DNA from: Clostridiales bacterium | Lineage (GTDB): Bacteria; Bacillota; Clostridia; Peptostreptococcales; Anaerovoracaceae | Reading direction: 5' to 3' | NCBI GenBank assembly: GCA_009911365.1 | Contig: QXXF01000001.1 | Span: 248,001 to 312,000 of the forward strand | Length of the DNA: 64,000 nt | Shown here: positions 25,373-33,328 of the stretch, one piece after another | Numbering within the stretch: the stretch's first letter is position 1 | How the letters are laid out: the number at the start of each line of letters is the position of its first letter | Program-made: the position numbers and the translations under genes | The notes under the pieces: model-generated | Database searches by the model: none | The model's input: the letters and a program-made list of their open reading frames with translations, nothing else | What the model was told of the DNA's origin: nothing

Positions 25373-26371
25373 TTAATAGATGGTCCCACTGTTGACGATG
25401 GGCTGCGCCTCCCGGTTTCCGCAAAGGATCACCAGCAGATTGCTGACCATAGCGGCTTTCCGTTCTTCGTCCAGCACTACGATGTCCTCTTCCCCCAGCT
25501 GGTCTAATGCGGATTTTACCATGCCCACCGCTCCGGTAACGATTTTCTGTCTTGCGGAGATCACTGCTGCTGCCTGCTGTCTCTGGAGCATGGCTGCTGC
25601 GATTTCTTCCGCGTATGACAGATGAGTGATCCGCACTTCCAAAACTTCCAGTCCCGCGTCTTCCACTCTTTCCTGCAGCTTGCCTTTCATGGTTTCCGCG
25701 ATTTCCTGACTGCTGCCCCGCAGGGTCTTTTCATCCGTGTCTCCTTCGTCCATGTTGTCGTACGGATACAGTCTGGCAATGGTCCTGATGGTGGAATCGC
25801 ATTGGGTGGACAGGTACTGGAAATAATCATCCACATTGAACACTGCTTTTGTAGGGTTCGCTACTTTCCAGACCACGATGGCTCCGATAATGATCGGGTT
25901 TCCCATGGCATCGTTCACCTTCTGGGTCCCGTTGTTGAAGGTCAGCACTTTTGTGGAAACCTTCTTGCTCATGGTCGCTTTTTTGGTTTTGTTCTTTTTA
26001 TTGCTGTCAGCCAGCTCCTCCAAAAGGCCTTCGCTGCCGCCCTGCTTTTCCGCTACTGGATTTCTGCCAGTGACAAAGGGATTGACAAAGAAAAAGCCGT
26101 GGCTTTTGATGGTTCCATAATACTTACCAAATATGGTCAGCACTAAGGCTTCGTTGGGGTTGATGACCTTCAGCCCTCCGAAGAGCAGGCAGGCCACGCA
26201 GAACACAAGGACCGCTATGATCATGACTGAAACGTTTTCTGTTCCAATGCCCCAGACCTCTGCTGCTATCGAAGCGATGACCAGCAGGATCAGTATCAAA
26301 AGCATGGCCATACCGCTGAAAGGTTTTAATACTTTTTCATTGATTTCCATGTTGATAGATTTGTTTTCCAT
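25373..26371 (-). CDS. SPFH/Band 7 (flotillin-like) membrane protein
   Basis: 332 residues. Two hydrophobic helices near the N-terminus (residues 19-45 and 47-67, LLILILLVIASIAAEVWGI and VMIIAVLVFCVACLLFGG) are followed by the SPFH domain (VINPNEALVLTIFGKYYGT, then NPIIIGAIVVWKV, VEDAGLEVLEVRITHLSYAEEIAAAMLQRQQAAAVISARQ shortened here to its ends). Such proteins build large membrane-bound rings or scaffold domains and often accompany proteases or stress responses. The C-terminus after residue 300 is short. It forms a two-gene unit with the coiled-coil/RHH gene. Confidence 0.88.
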   Translation of the reverse strand: MENKSINMEINEKVLKPFSGMAMLLILILLVIASIAAEVWGIGTENVSVMIIAVLVFCVACLLFGGLKVINPNEALVLTIFGKYYGTIKSHGFFFVNPFVTGRNPVAEKQGGSEGLLEELADSNKKNKTKKATMSKKVSTKVLTFNNGTQKVNDAMGNPIIIGAIVVWKVANPTKAVFNVDDYFQYLSTQCDSTIRTIARLYPYDNMDEGDTDEKTLRGSSQEIAETMKGKLQERVEDAGLEVLEVRITHLSYAEEIAAAMLQRQQAAAVISARQKIVTGAVGMVKSALDQLGEEDIVVLDEERKAAMVSNLLVILCGNREAQPIVNSGTIY

Positions 26372-26577
26372 TTTTTTCTCCTTTTATTTCTCGTTGATAT
26401 AATTGATATAACCGCAAGCTTATGACGCGTTTGGGAGCAGCACCGCATTCAAGAAAAAACGCGAACCGCTGATTCTTGGCTGATGGCGGCTGATTGGCAA
26501 TCACTGACTATTGGCCGCCAGCCCATGTGTTCGCCTGCTGTGGCTCCATTCGCCATGGCTGAAAATCTCCCTGCGAT

Positions 26578-26889
26578 CTATTTATACTTTACCGCAGTGC
26601 CGTAGGCGATGATCTCCGCCGTACCATCCATGATAGCGGATGTGGAATATTCCACCCGGATCACTGCGTCCGCGCCTAGGGCTTTCGCCTCCTCTACCAT
26701 TCTCTGGGTGGCGATGCCCCTGGCTTCATCCAGCATTTCCGTGTACCCGTGAAGCTCGCCGCCCACTACGGTTTTCAGACCAGCCATGATATCTTTACCA
26801 ATGTGCTTTGACTGGACCACGTTTCCCTTTACGATCCCCAGTGCCTCGATTTCTTTACCTGGGACATAATTGATTGTCAATAATAGCAT
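26578..26889 (-). CDS. YbjQ/UPF0145 family protein
   Basis: 103 residues, the standard length of the UPF0145/YbjQ family, with its typical segments VVQSKHIGKDIMAGLKTVVG, GYTEMLDEARGIATQRM and ALGADAVIRVEYSTSAIM. Members form compact oligomers of unclear function; heavy-metal binding has been proposed for the family on structural grounds. The start at 26889 has AAAGGAGG seven bases upstream; an ATG eight codons earlier does not. It stands alone between the SPFH unit and the sigma-factor terminator. Confidence 0.88.
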   Translation of the reverse strand: MLLLTINYVPGKEIEALGIVKGNVVQSKHIGKDIMAGLKTVVGGELHGYTEMLDEARGIATQRMVEEAKALGADAVIRVEYSTSAIMDGTAEIIAYGTAVKYK

Positions 26890-26986
26890 ATTGCTTCCTC
26901 CTTTTATTTTCATATCTTTGCGATATCAATATAATATCATATTGCGATGTTTTGTCAAGATAAATTTATTGATTTTTTAAAAAGAA

Positions 26987-27013
26987 CCGAGAACCTGATT
27001 TTCAGATTCTCGG
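26987..27013 (-). terminator. Intrinsic terminator after the sigma-factor gene
   Basis: CCGAGAA and TTCTCGG with an inner CTGA/TCAG extension form a stem-loop, followed on the minus strand by TTCTTTTTAAAAAA. It ends the membrane-protein/sigma-factor unit. Confidence 0.7.
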
Positions 27014-27041
27014 CCTATGGATGCTAATTTTGTGTTTTTAT

Positions 27042-27533
27042 TCAGTAGAACTGTTTTTTCAGCAGCGCCTTTGCCCTATGGTAATTTACTTTGACCGCGG
27101 TTTCATTCATTTTCAAAAGCTTGGCGATTTCCTGGAAGGTACGCTCAAAGTAGACGCGCAGAATCACGATATCCCGCTGTTTTTTGTTTAACCGGCTGAT
27201 AGCCCCGCAGAGTTCCTCTTTCATGATTTTTACTTCACAGATCTGTTCTGGACTTTGACCTTCGTCTTCTGCCAGTACCGCCTCCAGTGCCTGGCTGTCC
27301 ATGGGCGCGGCTTTGTTTTTCCGCAAATATTTCCAATAGCAATTCTTTGCGATTTGGCAAAGCCATGTAAACAGCTTGCACGCGCCATTGTACCTATGGA
27401 TAGAAATATAGGCTTGATAAAAGGCTTCCTGTGTGATTTCTTCGGCAATATGCGGGTCGCCGCCGACTAGCTTTAGGATAAAGCCATGGAGCGGGCCATA
27501 AAATTCTCGATAAATTTCCTCGAACGCTTTCAT
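27042..27533 (-). CDS. ECF-type RNA polymerase sigma factor
   Basis: 163 residues with the two-domain ECF layout. Region 2 spans about residues 10-75 (EEITQEAFYQAYISIHRY, core binding and -10 recognition) and region 4 about 105-163 (LNKKQRDIVILRVYFERTFQ and the helix-turn-helix MNETAVKVNYHRAKALLKK, -35 recognition). The start is coupled to the preceding membrane-protein gene with three bases between stop and ATG. Unusually the partner is encoded upstream, not downstream, and has no zinc-binding anti-sigma motif. Confidence 0.9.
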   Translation of the reverse strand: MKAFEEIYREFYGPLHGFILKLVGGDPHIAEEITQEAFYQAYISIHRYNGACKLFTWLCQIAKNCYWKYLRKNKAAPMDSQALEAVLAEDEGQSPEQICEVKIMKEELCGAISRLNKKQRDIVILRVYFERTFQEIAKLLKMNETAVKVNYHRAKALLKKQFY

Positions 27534-27536
27534 GCT

Positions 27537-28493
27537 TTACGCCTTTCTCTTTTTTAGCCTGTCCTGCTTCACAAGCTGTTCTCCCGCTTCTTCCGCCCCC
27601 TTTACACGGGGACTGTATTTTGCCTGATAAACTTTGATGGTTTTTTCCTTCAAGTCGCATTCCAGGCGTTTTTCTTCCTCATATTCCGCGCCAAAATGAG
27701 CGGCGGCTTTGAAGTAGGCTCTTGTCTCGGCTCCCTGGCCTGTATCAGAAAATCCAGATACTGTGGAAACCAGTCTGCGTGCCACTGGCTCGGAGAAATG
27801 CTCCCATACGGCAGCGGCTCCGCTGGTGCCTGATTGAAATTTTTGTAGATCTGTCACTTTCATTTCTCCTGCGTCTAAAACCGCTGTCACAATTATTGGG
27901 CTTTGGGCTTGCTCTTGATCTTCCTCACTGGCACTATCAATTTTCCACCCGTTGGACTCTGGCAGCTGGACTTGGTACACGTTTCCATCGTATTCGATAA
28001 AGGCAAACAGACCGCCTCGCATGTAAATCGTATATTCCTTGCCTTTTTTTTCTATGTCCATGATGCTTGCTTCAAAGCAGGAAAAGACCTGAAAGTAATC
28101 GTCCGCTTGCGTTTGGTGTTCCATAGACTGCTCCAGTTGGTGGCAGATGCCGCGGTACTGTTCTATGGTCAGTGATGGTGATTCCTTTTGAACGGCTTCC
28201 CAAGGCCAGAGCCGCTGGCTATAGTTTTTCCCGTATTTGGATTGGTAGCATACCTGCTTGAAACCCAAAGACCATGCTGTTTCGATGGATGTAACGCCGT
28301 CTCCTTCTCTGCTTACTGAAAAAGCAATGGGCGGCCTGGCCTGCCATCCTGCTTGATAATAATTAAACGCGCCTATGGCTGTCACTGCGGCCAAAAATAT
28401 TATCACAGCGGCGACCAGAAGCCGTTTCCTCCTGATCCTCTGCGCGAGCTGTGTGAATCTAGCTTCCTGTGTTTGCTGTTCTTGCTGTTTCAT
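27537..28493 (-). CDS. Single-pass membrane protein coupled to the ECF sigma factor
   Basis: 318 residues. A ~25-residue basic cytoplasmic N-terminus precedes one transmembrane helix (LLVAAVIIFLAAVTAIGAFN), and the remaining ~270 residues lie outside. I recognise no domain in the exterior part, which has alternating beta/charged segments and ends in a lysine-rich tail. Because it is co-transcribed and nearly overlapping with the sigma factor, it is the best candidate for a sensor or non-classical anti-sigma factor, with the short cytoplasmic tail as the sigma-contact region; this is inference. Start 28493 has AGGAAGGAG ten bases upstream; a GTG three codons earlier is too close to it. Confidence 0.7.
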   Translation of the reverse strand: MKQQEQQTQEARFTQLAQRIRRKRLLVAAVIIFLAAVTAIGAFNYYQAGWQARPPIAFSVSREGDGVTSIETAWSLGFKQVCYQSKYGKNYSQRLWPWEAVQKESPSLTIEQYRGICHQLEQSMEHQTQADDYFQVFSCFEASIMDIEKKGKEYTIYMRGGLFAFIEYDGNVYQVQLPESNGWKIDSASEEDQEQAQSPIIVTAVLDAGEMKVTDLQKFQSGTSGAAAVWEHFSEPVARRLVSTVSGFSDTGQGAETRAYFKAAAHFGAEYEEEKRLECDLKEKTIKVYQAKYSPRVKGAEEAGEQLVKQDRLKKRKA

Positions 28494-28729
28494 GCGATAC
28501 ACGCTCCTTCCTCATACATCAGTGTATGGTTACTGTATAATGGTTTTCTTTATTTTGTCCGAAGGCCTTCTTTCCTTTATTAATACCAGTAGGGCGGGAA
28601 AGGTTACAGATTTTTTTAGATTTTGTGGGTCATGCTAAGCTTGAGCAGCTTTATGAGACAAAAAGGGGCGACTCTTCGCAAGGTACTTTCTTTGAAACTC
28701 CGCGCATATCGCACAGCGATATTTCCTAA

Positions 28730-28780
28730 ATTATAAAAAGACAGCGGGCGTGTTTCTTATGTAAAACGCCATTCCCGCTG
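28730..28780 (-). terminator. Intrinsic terminator after the amidase gene
   Basis: CAGCGGG and CCCGCTG enclose an inner GGCGTTTTAC/AAACACGCC-type stem, followed on the minus strand by TCTTTTTATAA. The rest of the gap 28494-28932 shows no other clear feature. Confidence 0.7.
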
Positions 28781-28932
28781 CTTTGCTTTGTGATTTCTAT
28801 TATTTATGTTCCGTTGTTTTCGCAGCCTTCATTTACTGCTTTTCCTATCTTCATTCTTACAACAGAATCAGTTCAAATAAAGGCTCATGCCCTCTTCTTT
28901 CTTCTTCTAACGAATTTCGCTGTATCTCGTAC

Positions 28933-29898
28933 TCAATCTCTTTTCAAATATTTGTCGATCCCATTTGCCATGCCTTTTGTCATCCTTTTCTGATATGCTG
29001 CTGACTTGTTCATCTTCTTGTCTTCTTTTTTGTTGGAAAGGAAGCCCATTTCCATAATGGTGACTGGGACTTTGCTCCAATTGATGCCGGACATGGTGTC
29101 CGTGTACATCACGCCTCTGTTTTTCGCTCCAGTGGCTTTACAGAATTCCGCAAGCACGCATTTAGAAAGGCTGTTGCATTTTTTGTAGATCTTTTTGCAA
29201 TATTTGTTATTTTTTGTCGGAGAAATGGTCAATGCGCCGGACACGCTGCTACTTGCCGAGGAATTGGCGTGGATGCGGATAAACACGTCCGCTCCCGCAT
29301 GATTGGCAAGTTCCGCACGCTGTGAATTGCTCATGTTCACGTTATGTTTCGTGCGGACCATTTTCACCTGATAGCCTCTAGCTTTCAATTCTTTTTCCAG
29401 CTTTTTCGCCATTTTCAGAGTCAGCTTGTACTCCGGGATCCTGGTGTGGTTGCCAGTCGCACCGGAAGCCACCTTGGCTTTTTTCTGCTTCGCGCCAGGG
29501 CCGATGGGCTCGGTTTTGGAGTTTCCCTTTTTTTGATGGCCCGCGTCGATCACTACAAGATAACCATTGTCTTTGGACAAATGGCGAGTTTCCACATAAT
29601 AAAGTTTTCCCTGGTGGGTCACTTGACTCCAGCCGTTCTTGGAAACGCCTGTGATCTGGAGTTTCCTGCTCTTTTTCACTTGGATCGTCTTGTCAGCCGC
29701 CTGATCAGCGGTCTTTAAAAGCCAGACTGTTTTTTTCGCATAACGGATCTGCTCCACTGATTGGAATGCCAAGGCTTTTTCATGAGCATAAGTCTCTTGT
29801 GGCTGAATAGCCAGCGTAATGGCTACTGCTGCGATCAGTGCGAAAGCGGCTAGGATGATTGCTGTGAATTGAAGTTTTCGCTCATTCGATAGATTCAT
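28933..29898 (-). CDS. Membrane-anchored N-acetylmuramoyl-L-alanine amidase with SH3-like domain
   Basis: 321 residues. An uncleaved-signal-type helix (FTAIILAAFALIAAVAITLAI) is followed by an SH3-like wall-binding segment (about 55-110: KTVWLLKTADQAADKTIQVK, GWSQVTHQGKLYYVETRHL) and an Amidase_3 domain with zinc/catalytic motifs VVIDAGHQKKG (His), EYKLTLKMAKKLEKEL (Glu), VFIRIHANSS (His) and VTIMEMGFLSN (Glu). It should cut stem peptides from glycan strands in the wall. The start at 29898 is supported by GAGGAAG; 28 in-frame codons upstream lack support. Confidence 0.9.
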   Translation of the reverse strand: MNLSNERKLQFTAIILAAFALIAAVAITLAIQPQETYAHEKALAFQSVEQIRYAKKTVWLLKTADQAADKTIQVKKSRKLQITGVSKNGWSQVTHQGKLYYVETRHLSKDNGYLVVIDAGHQKKGNSKTEPIGPGAKQKKAKVASGATGNHTRIPEYKLTLKMAKKLEKELKARGYQVKMVRTKHNVNMSNSQRAELANHAGADVFIRIHANSSASSSVSGALTISPTKNNKYCKKIYKKCNSLSKCVLAEFCKATGAKNRGVMYTDTMSGINWSKVPVTIMEMGFLSNKKEDKKMNKSAAYQKRMTKGMANGIDKYLKRD

Positions 29899-29999
29899 AT
29901 TTTCTTCCTCGTTCTTTTGCTGGAAAGGCAGGATTCTAAAGATTTCCTGGTTTTTCGCTTGGCCTGATCCGGGTAGCGGCATGGGCCGAAAGCACCTGC

Positions 30000-30434
30000 C
30001 TACTCTACGACTTTAATTTCATCGCCAGCTTTTATAGTGCCTTCTTTCAGGACTTTGATGAAGATCCCTTCCCTCGGCATGACGCAGTCACCAGCCAACT
30101 CCCGGATGGCGCATCCTTGGTGGCATTCTTTTCCGATCTGGGTCACTTCTCCCAGGGCTTCTCCGATCCGCAGCTTTGTGCCAACGGGTAAGGTAAACAG
30201 CTCTATTCCTTCTGTCAAGATGTTTTCCGCAAAATCGCCGCTTTTCAATTGAAACTCCAAGGCTTTCTGGACTTTTTCCACGCTTTCCGCCGCTAAAAGG
30301 CTGACTTGACGGTGCCAGTTTCCCGCATGCGCATCACCCACGATGCCATGGTCCACTTTCAGCAAAGCTTCCTCTACCGGGTGCTTTTGCTCGCCCTTTT
30401 TTTCACTGATGCAAACTGCTTTTACTTTAGCCAT
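30000..30434 (-). CDS. MOSC domain protein
   Basis: 144 residues forming a single MOSC domain: HGIVGDAHAGNWHRQVSLLA near residue 30, GDFAENILTEG and the cysteine-containing IGKECHQGCAIREL near residue 105. MOSC domains are sulfur-carrier or pterin-binding modules related to molybdenum-cofactor sulfurase; small stand-alone forms commonly accompany moa genes in Clostridia. It overlaps mogA by eight bases and is the last gene of the moaA-moaC-mogA unit. ATG 30434 has AAAGGAGG upstream. Confidence 0.9.
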   Translation of the reverse strand: MAKVKAVCISEKKGEQKHPVEEALLKVDHGIVGDAHAGNWHRQVSLLAAESVEKVQKALEFQLKSGDFAENILTEGIELFTLPVGTKLRIGEALGEVTQIGKECHQGCAIRELAGDCVMPREGIFIKVLKEGTIKAGDEIKVVE

Positions 30435-30948
30435 GATGGTGGCCCTCCTTTTTATGAATTTCCGCACAGTCGTGAGACTGGCCCCTTAATACGTCGATGC
30501 CGTGCCGGATGGGTTTGATGACTGCGTTCAAACATTCTCTTGCCGCCTTTTCGCTGCCAGGCAGATTCACAATCAAGGTGCCGCCCCGCAGCCCGGCTTC
30601 CGCTCTGGACAGCATGCCCATGGGGGTGATTTTCATGCTTTCGGCTCGCATGGCTTCTGGGATGCCCCGCACCTCTCGCTCTGACACCGCATGGGTCGCT
30701 TCTGGAGTCACGTCCCGTTTAGAAAACCCAGTGCCGCCGGTGGTCATGACCAAGCATACGTCCAACTCGTCAGCGCACTTGATCAGCTCTGCCTTTATGG
30801 TTTCAAAATCATCGGGGATGATGTTGGTGTAGATCACTTCCCAGCCGTTTTCCCGAAGTATTTCCTGCACTGCCGGGCCGCTGGTGTCCATACGCTGGCC
30901 TTTTGCGCCTTTGTCGCTCATGGTGATCACTGCTGCTGTATCCTTCAT
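30427..30948 (-). CDS. mogA: Molybdopterin adenylyltransferase / MoaB family
   Basis: 173 residues with MogA/MoaB hallmarks: AVITMSDKGAKGQRMDTSGP at the N-terminus, CLVMTTGGTGFSKRDVTPEAT near residue 70 and LIVNLPGSEKAARECL near residue 130. It binds molybdopterin and, in MogA, adenylates it before metal insertion by MoeA. A histidine run closes the protein (EGHHHG). It lies between moaC and the MOSC gene in one unit. Distinguishing MogA from MoaB is not certain by eye, but the gene is the only such copy here. Confidence 0.9.
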   Translation of the reverse strand: MKDTAAVITMSDKGAKGQRMDTSGPAVQEILRENGWEVIYTNIIPDDFETIKAELIKCADELDVCLVMTTGGTGFSKRDVTPEATHAVSEREVRGIPEAMRAESMKITPMGMLSRAEAGLRGGTLIVNLPGSEKAARECLNAVIKPIRHGIDVLRGQSHDCAEIHKKEGHHHG

Positions 30949-30995
30949 AATTGCTCCTTTCCAGGTGTTGCGTTATATGGTTTTGCTTGGCTGGC

Positions 30996-31490
30996 TCACG
31001 CCTTTTCGCTTGACTGCCTCCAAATAAAGTCACCGCTTTTTCCGCCGCTCTTGCTGACCAGATGGATCTGATCGATGACCATGTCCTTTTGGATGGCTTT
31101 GCACATGTCGTAGACCGTCAAGGCCGCTATGGAAACTGCTGTTAGGGCTTCCATTTCCACGCCAGTCACGCCGCTGCATTTGACTTCGCTGCGGATCTCC
31201 ACCGCCAGATCCTCTTCATTGAGGTGAAAGCGGATGTCCGCACCATTGATCATGATCGGGTGGCACATGGGAATCACTTCCGAGGTTTTCTTCGCACCCA
31301 TGATCCCTGCGATTTGAGCAGTGCCCAGAACATCTCCTTTTTTTAGTCCGCCGCTTTTGATCAGGCCAAAGCATTCTTCATTGACCAACACTCGCCCCAC
31401 GGCCACTGCGGTTCGCTTGGTCACGTCTTTGCCGCCCACGTCTACCATTTTGGCTCGGCCTTCTTCGTTAAAATGTGAAAATTCGCCCAT
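30996..31490 (-). CDS. moaC: Cyclic pyranopterin monophosphate synthase
   Basis: 164 residues, normal MoaC length. Motifs include [16 protein letters not shown] at the start, [19 protein letters not shown] near residue 70 (active-site His/Cys region) and [24 protein letters not shown] near residue 110, and KSGGKSGD at the C-terminus. It converts the 3',8-cyclo-GTP made by MoaA into cyclic pyranopterin monophosphate. It starts one base after the moaA stop, so the two are expressed together. Confidence 0.95.
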   Translation of the reverse strand: MGEFSHFNEEGRAKMVDVGGKDVTKRTAVAVGRVLVNEECFGLIKSGGLKKGDVLGTAQIAGIMGAKKTSEVIPMCHPIMINGADIRFHLNEEDLAVEIRSEVKCSGVTGVEMEALTAVSIAALTVYDMCKAIQKDMVIDQIHLVSKSGGKSGDFIWRQSSEKA

Positions 31491-31491
31491 G

Positions 31492-32445
31492 TCATCCTCC
31501 TATTTGGTTCATGTCTCGTCCAGCCCTGCTGGGGCTTTCCGCATTGAGTTCTTCTCGTTTCCTCGGCTTGTCCATAATGGCTCTTTGCAAAACTTCTTCC
31601 ATCTGCGGCTGGGAAAGGCCTTTTAGGGAAATTTCCTGATCAGAATGCAGGCACGGTTTTAGTTTTCCGTCCGCTGTAAGCCGTATTTTGTTGCAGCCCT
31701 GGCAAAAGTCACAGCTGACAGGCCGGATCAGCCCCACTCTGCCTGCTGCGCCGGGAAAGGCGTAAAGCCTAGCCACGCCATCTTCCCGATTCAGGGATTT
31801 TAGCTCTGGCACTCGTTCCAACACCGTGTCGCAGCTGACGAATTCCGCTTTGTCAAAGCCAATCCCGCCGCCGATAGGCATTAATTCGATGAAGCGGACT
31901 TCGATAGGCTGGTCCTTTGTTAAGTCTGTGAACGCCCCAATCTCGTCATCGTTGAAGCCGCCCATGAGCACGTTGTTGATTTTCAGGTTTTCAAAGCCAG
32001 CTTTTTCCGCGGCTCGCAGGCCCGCCATTGCGTCTTCTAACTCGCCTAGTCTGGTGATATGCCGATATTTTTCTGGATCTAGCGTGTCCAGGCTGATGTT
32101 GAGTCGGGACACGCCTGCTGCCTTCAAGTCTTTAGCGAAACGGGGCAGCAGTGTGCCGTTTGTGGTCATGCATAGTTCTTCGATGCCTGGAATCTCTGCG
32201 ATCGCGGCGCACAGCTTCACGATGCCCCGCTTCACAAGGGGCTCGCCGCCAGTGATGCGGATCTTACGGATTCCCAGTGCCGCCGCTGCTTTGACAGCCA
32301 TGAGGGTTTCCTCCGCAGTCATCATGTCCTCGTGTGATTTCTTGGCAATGCCTTCCTCTGGCATACAATACCGGCACCGCAGGTTGCACAGTTCGGTCAC
32401 GGAAACCCGCATATATGTAATATCTCGATTATAGTTGTCTTTCAT
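31492..32445 (-). CDS. moaA: GTP 3',8-cyclase (radical SAM)
   Basis: 317 residues. The radical-SAM cluster motif CNLRCRYC is near residue 18, the GGEP motif follows ([11 protein letters not shown]), and the C-terminal second [4Fe-4S] site is seen as [21 protein letters not shown] (first and last Cys within 21 residues). The protein ends with Gly-Gly, as needed in MoaA for activity. It performs the first step of molybdenum-cofactor synthesis from GTP. Start 32445 has GAGGAG five bases upstream; the 20-codon in-frame extension is not needed. Confidence 0.95.
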   Translation of the reverse strand: MKDNYNRDITYMRVSVTELCNLRCRYCMPEEGIAKKSHEDMMTAEETLMAVKAAAALGIRKIRITGGEPLVKRGIVKLCAAIAEIPGIEELCMTTNGTLLPRFAKDLKAAGVSRLNISLDTLDPEKYRHITRLGELEDAMAGLRAAEKAGFENLKINNVLMGGFNDDEIGAFTDLTKDQPIEVRFIELMPIGGGIGFDKAEFVSCDTVLERVPELKSLNREDGVARLYAFPGAAGRVGLIRPVSCDFCQGCNKIRLTADGKLKPCLHSDQEISLKGLSQPQMEEVLQRAIMDKPRKREELNAESPSRAGRDMNQIGG

Positions 32446-32646
32446 TGATGCTCCTCTGTTGTGTGTTGTATGGGTATGGATCATATGGCCGGATTGACGG
32501 ACCAAGTGGTTTCGGCCTTGGGCCAGTTTCCAGCTTCAGCGGCCAGGTGCTTGGCTGAAGGCCGCTTTCAGATCTAATGTGGCTTATTGGCCTTTGTTGA
32601 CCTTTGCCTTTTGGAAAATCCCGCGTTTTTCTCTTCCATATTTTGT

Positions 32647-32845
32647 ATGTGTGTATAATTCTATTGTTTTTTGTGGTTTATACACACATTTGGTCCAAAT
32701 AAACCTGGATTTCTGCTAAAATCTTCCCAATTGAGGCTAAAATTCCCCGAATTTCTTTCTTTTTGGGATAAAATGGTGTTATATGTAATTTTCTAGAAGG
32801 CCATGTGTGTATAAATTCGTCATTTTGGTCAAAATATACACACAT
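32647..32845. repeat. Composite inverted-repeat element 2 (DnaA-box-like arms)
   Basis: Inverted repeats at 32647-32689 (arms ATGTGTGTATAA / TTATACACACAT) and 32803-32845 (one mismatch) flank ~113 A/T-rich bases. The first repeat, including its loop, is nearly the same as that at 49065-49107, so it is a copied sequence and not only a shared binding site. Confidence 0.8.
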
Positions 32846-32883
32846 ACAAAATCATCCTTTTTTCATTCTGCCGTTTTTTGCTA

Positions 32884-33070
32884 CATTGTGTATAAACCGA
32901 TTATTTTTGGCGATTATACACAATGATTACGAAATAAATGTAAATATTTTCTTTATTTTATAAAATTCAAAGCCTAATTTCACAAATCAGACGGATTTCG
33001 CCTTGAAAATATCCAAAAATGATCATATCTTTGTGTATAATGCGCAAAAAATCCCGCATTATACACAAAG
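32884..33070. repeat. Composite inverted-repeat element 3 (DnaA-box-like arms)
   Basis: Inverted repeats at 32884-32925 (perfect 12-base arms CATTGTGTATAA) and 33029-33070 (perfect 16-base arms starting CTTTGTGTATAATGCG) flank ~103 A/T-rich bases. It lies 38 bases from element 2, so four repeats are clustered before moaA. Confidence 0.8.
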
Positions 33071-33083
33071 CTTCGTTTCATCG

Positions 33084-33310
33084 TCAATCCACAGCGTTCA
33101 TTATACCGCGGCCTTCCTCTGAAAATCCGATCCTGGGCCGCAATTCAATGTACGCTTCCTCTCGGCAACGCCGATTTCAATCCACAGCGTTCATTATACC
33201 GCAGCCTTCCTCTGAAAATCCGATCCTGGGCCGCGATTCAATGAACGCTTCCCTGCGGCAACGCCGGTTCAATCTATAGCGTTCATTATACCACGGCCCG
33301 CACCTGAAAA
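33084..33310. repeat. Tandem ~93-bp repeat, about 2.4 copies (copies B, C and partial)
   Basis: Units begin TCAATCCACAGCGTTCATTA at 33084 and 33177, with a third partial unit from about 33269. Each holds CCGCGGCCTTCCTCTGAAAA or a near variant, GATCCTGGGCCGC and CGGCAACGCCG. They resemble copy A at 20521-20627. Together with elements 2 and 3 they fill the 883-base gap between moaA and the transglutaminase-like gene. Confidence 0.8.
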
Positions 33311-33328
33311 GGAAGGGGGCAACTTTCC

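Noticed and set aside
32647-33070. Chromosomal origin of replication at the cluster of DnaA-box-like repeats
   Set aside because: No dnaA, dnaN, gyrase or rpmH genes are near, and the same elements occur at two other places in the window.
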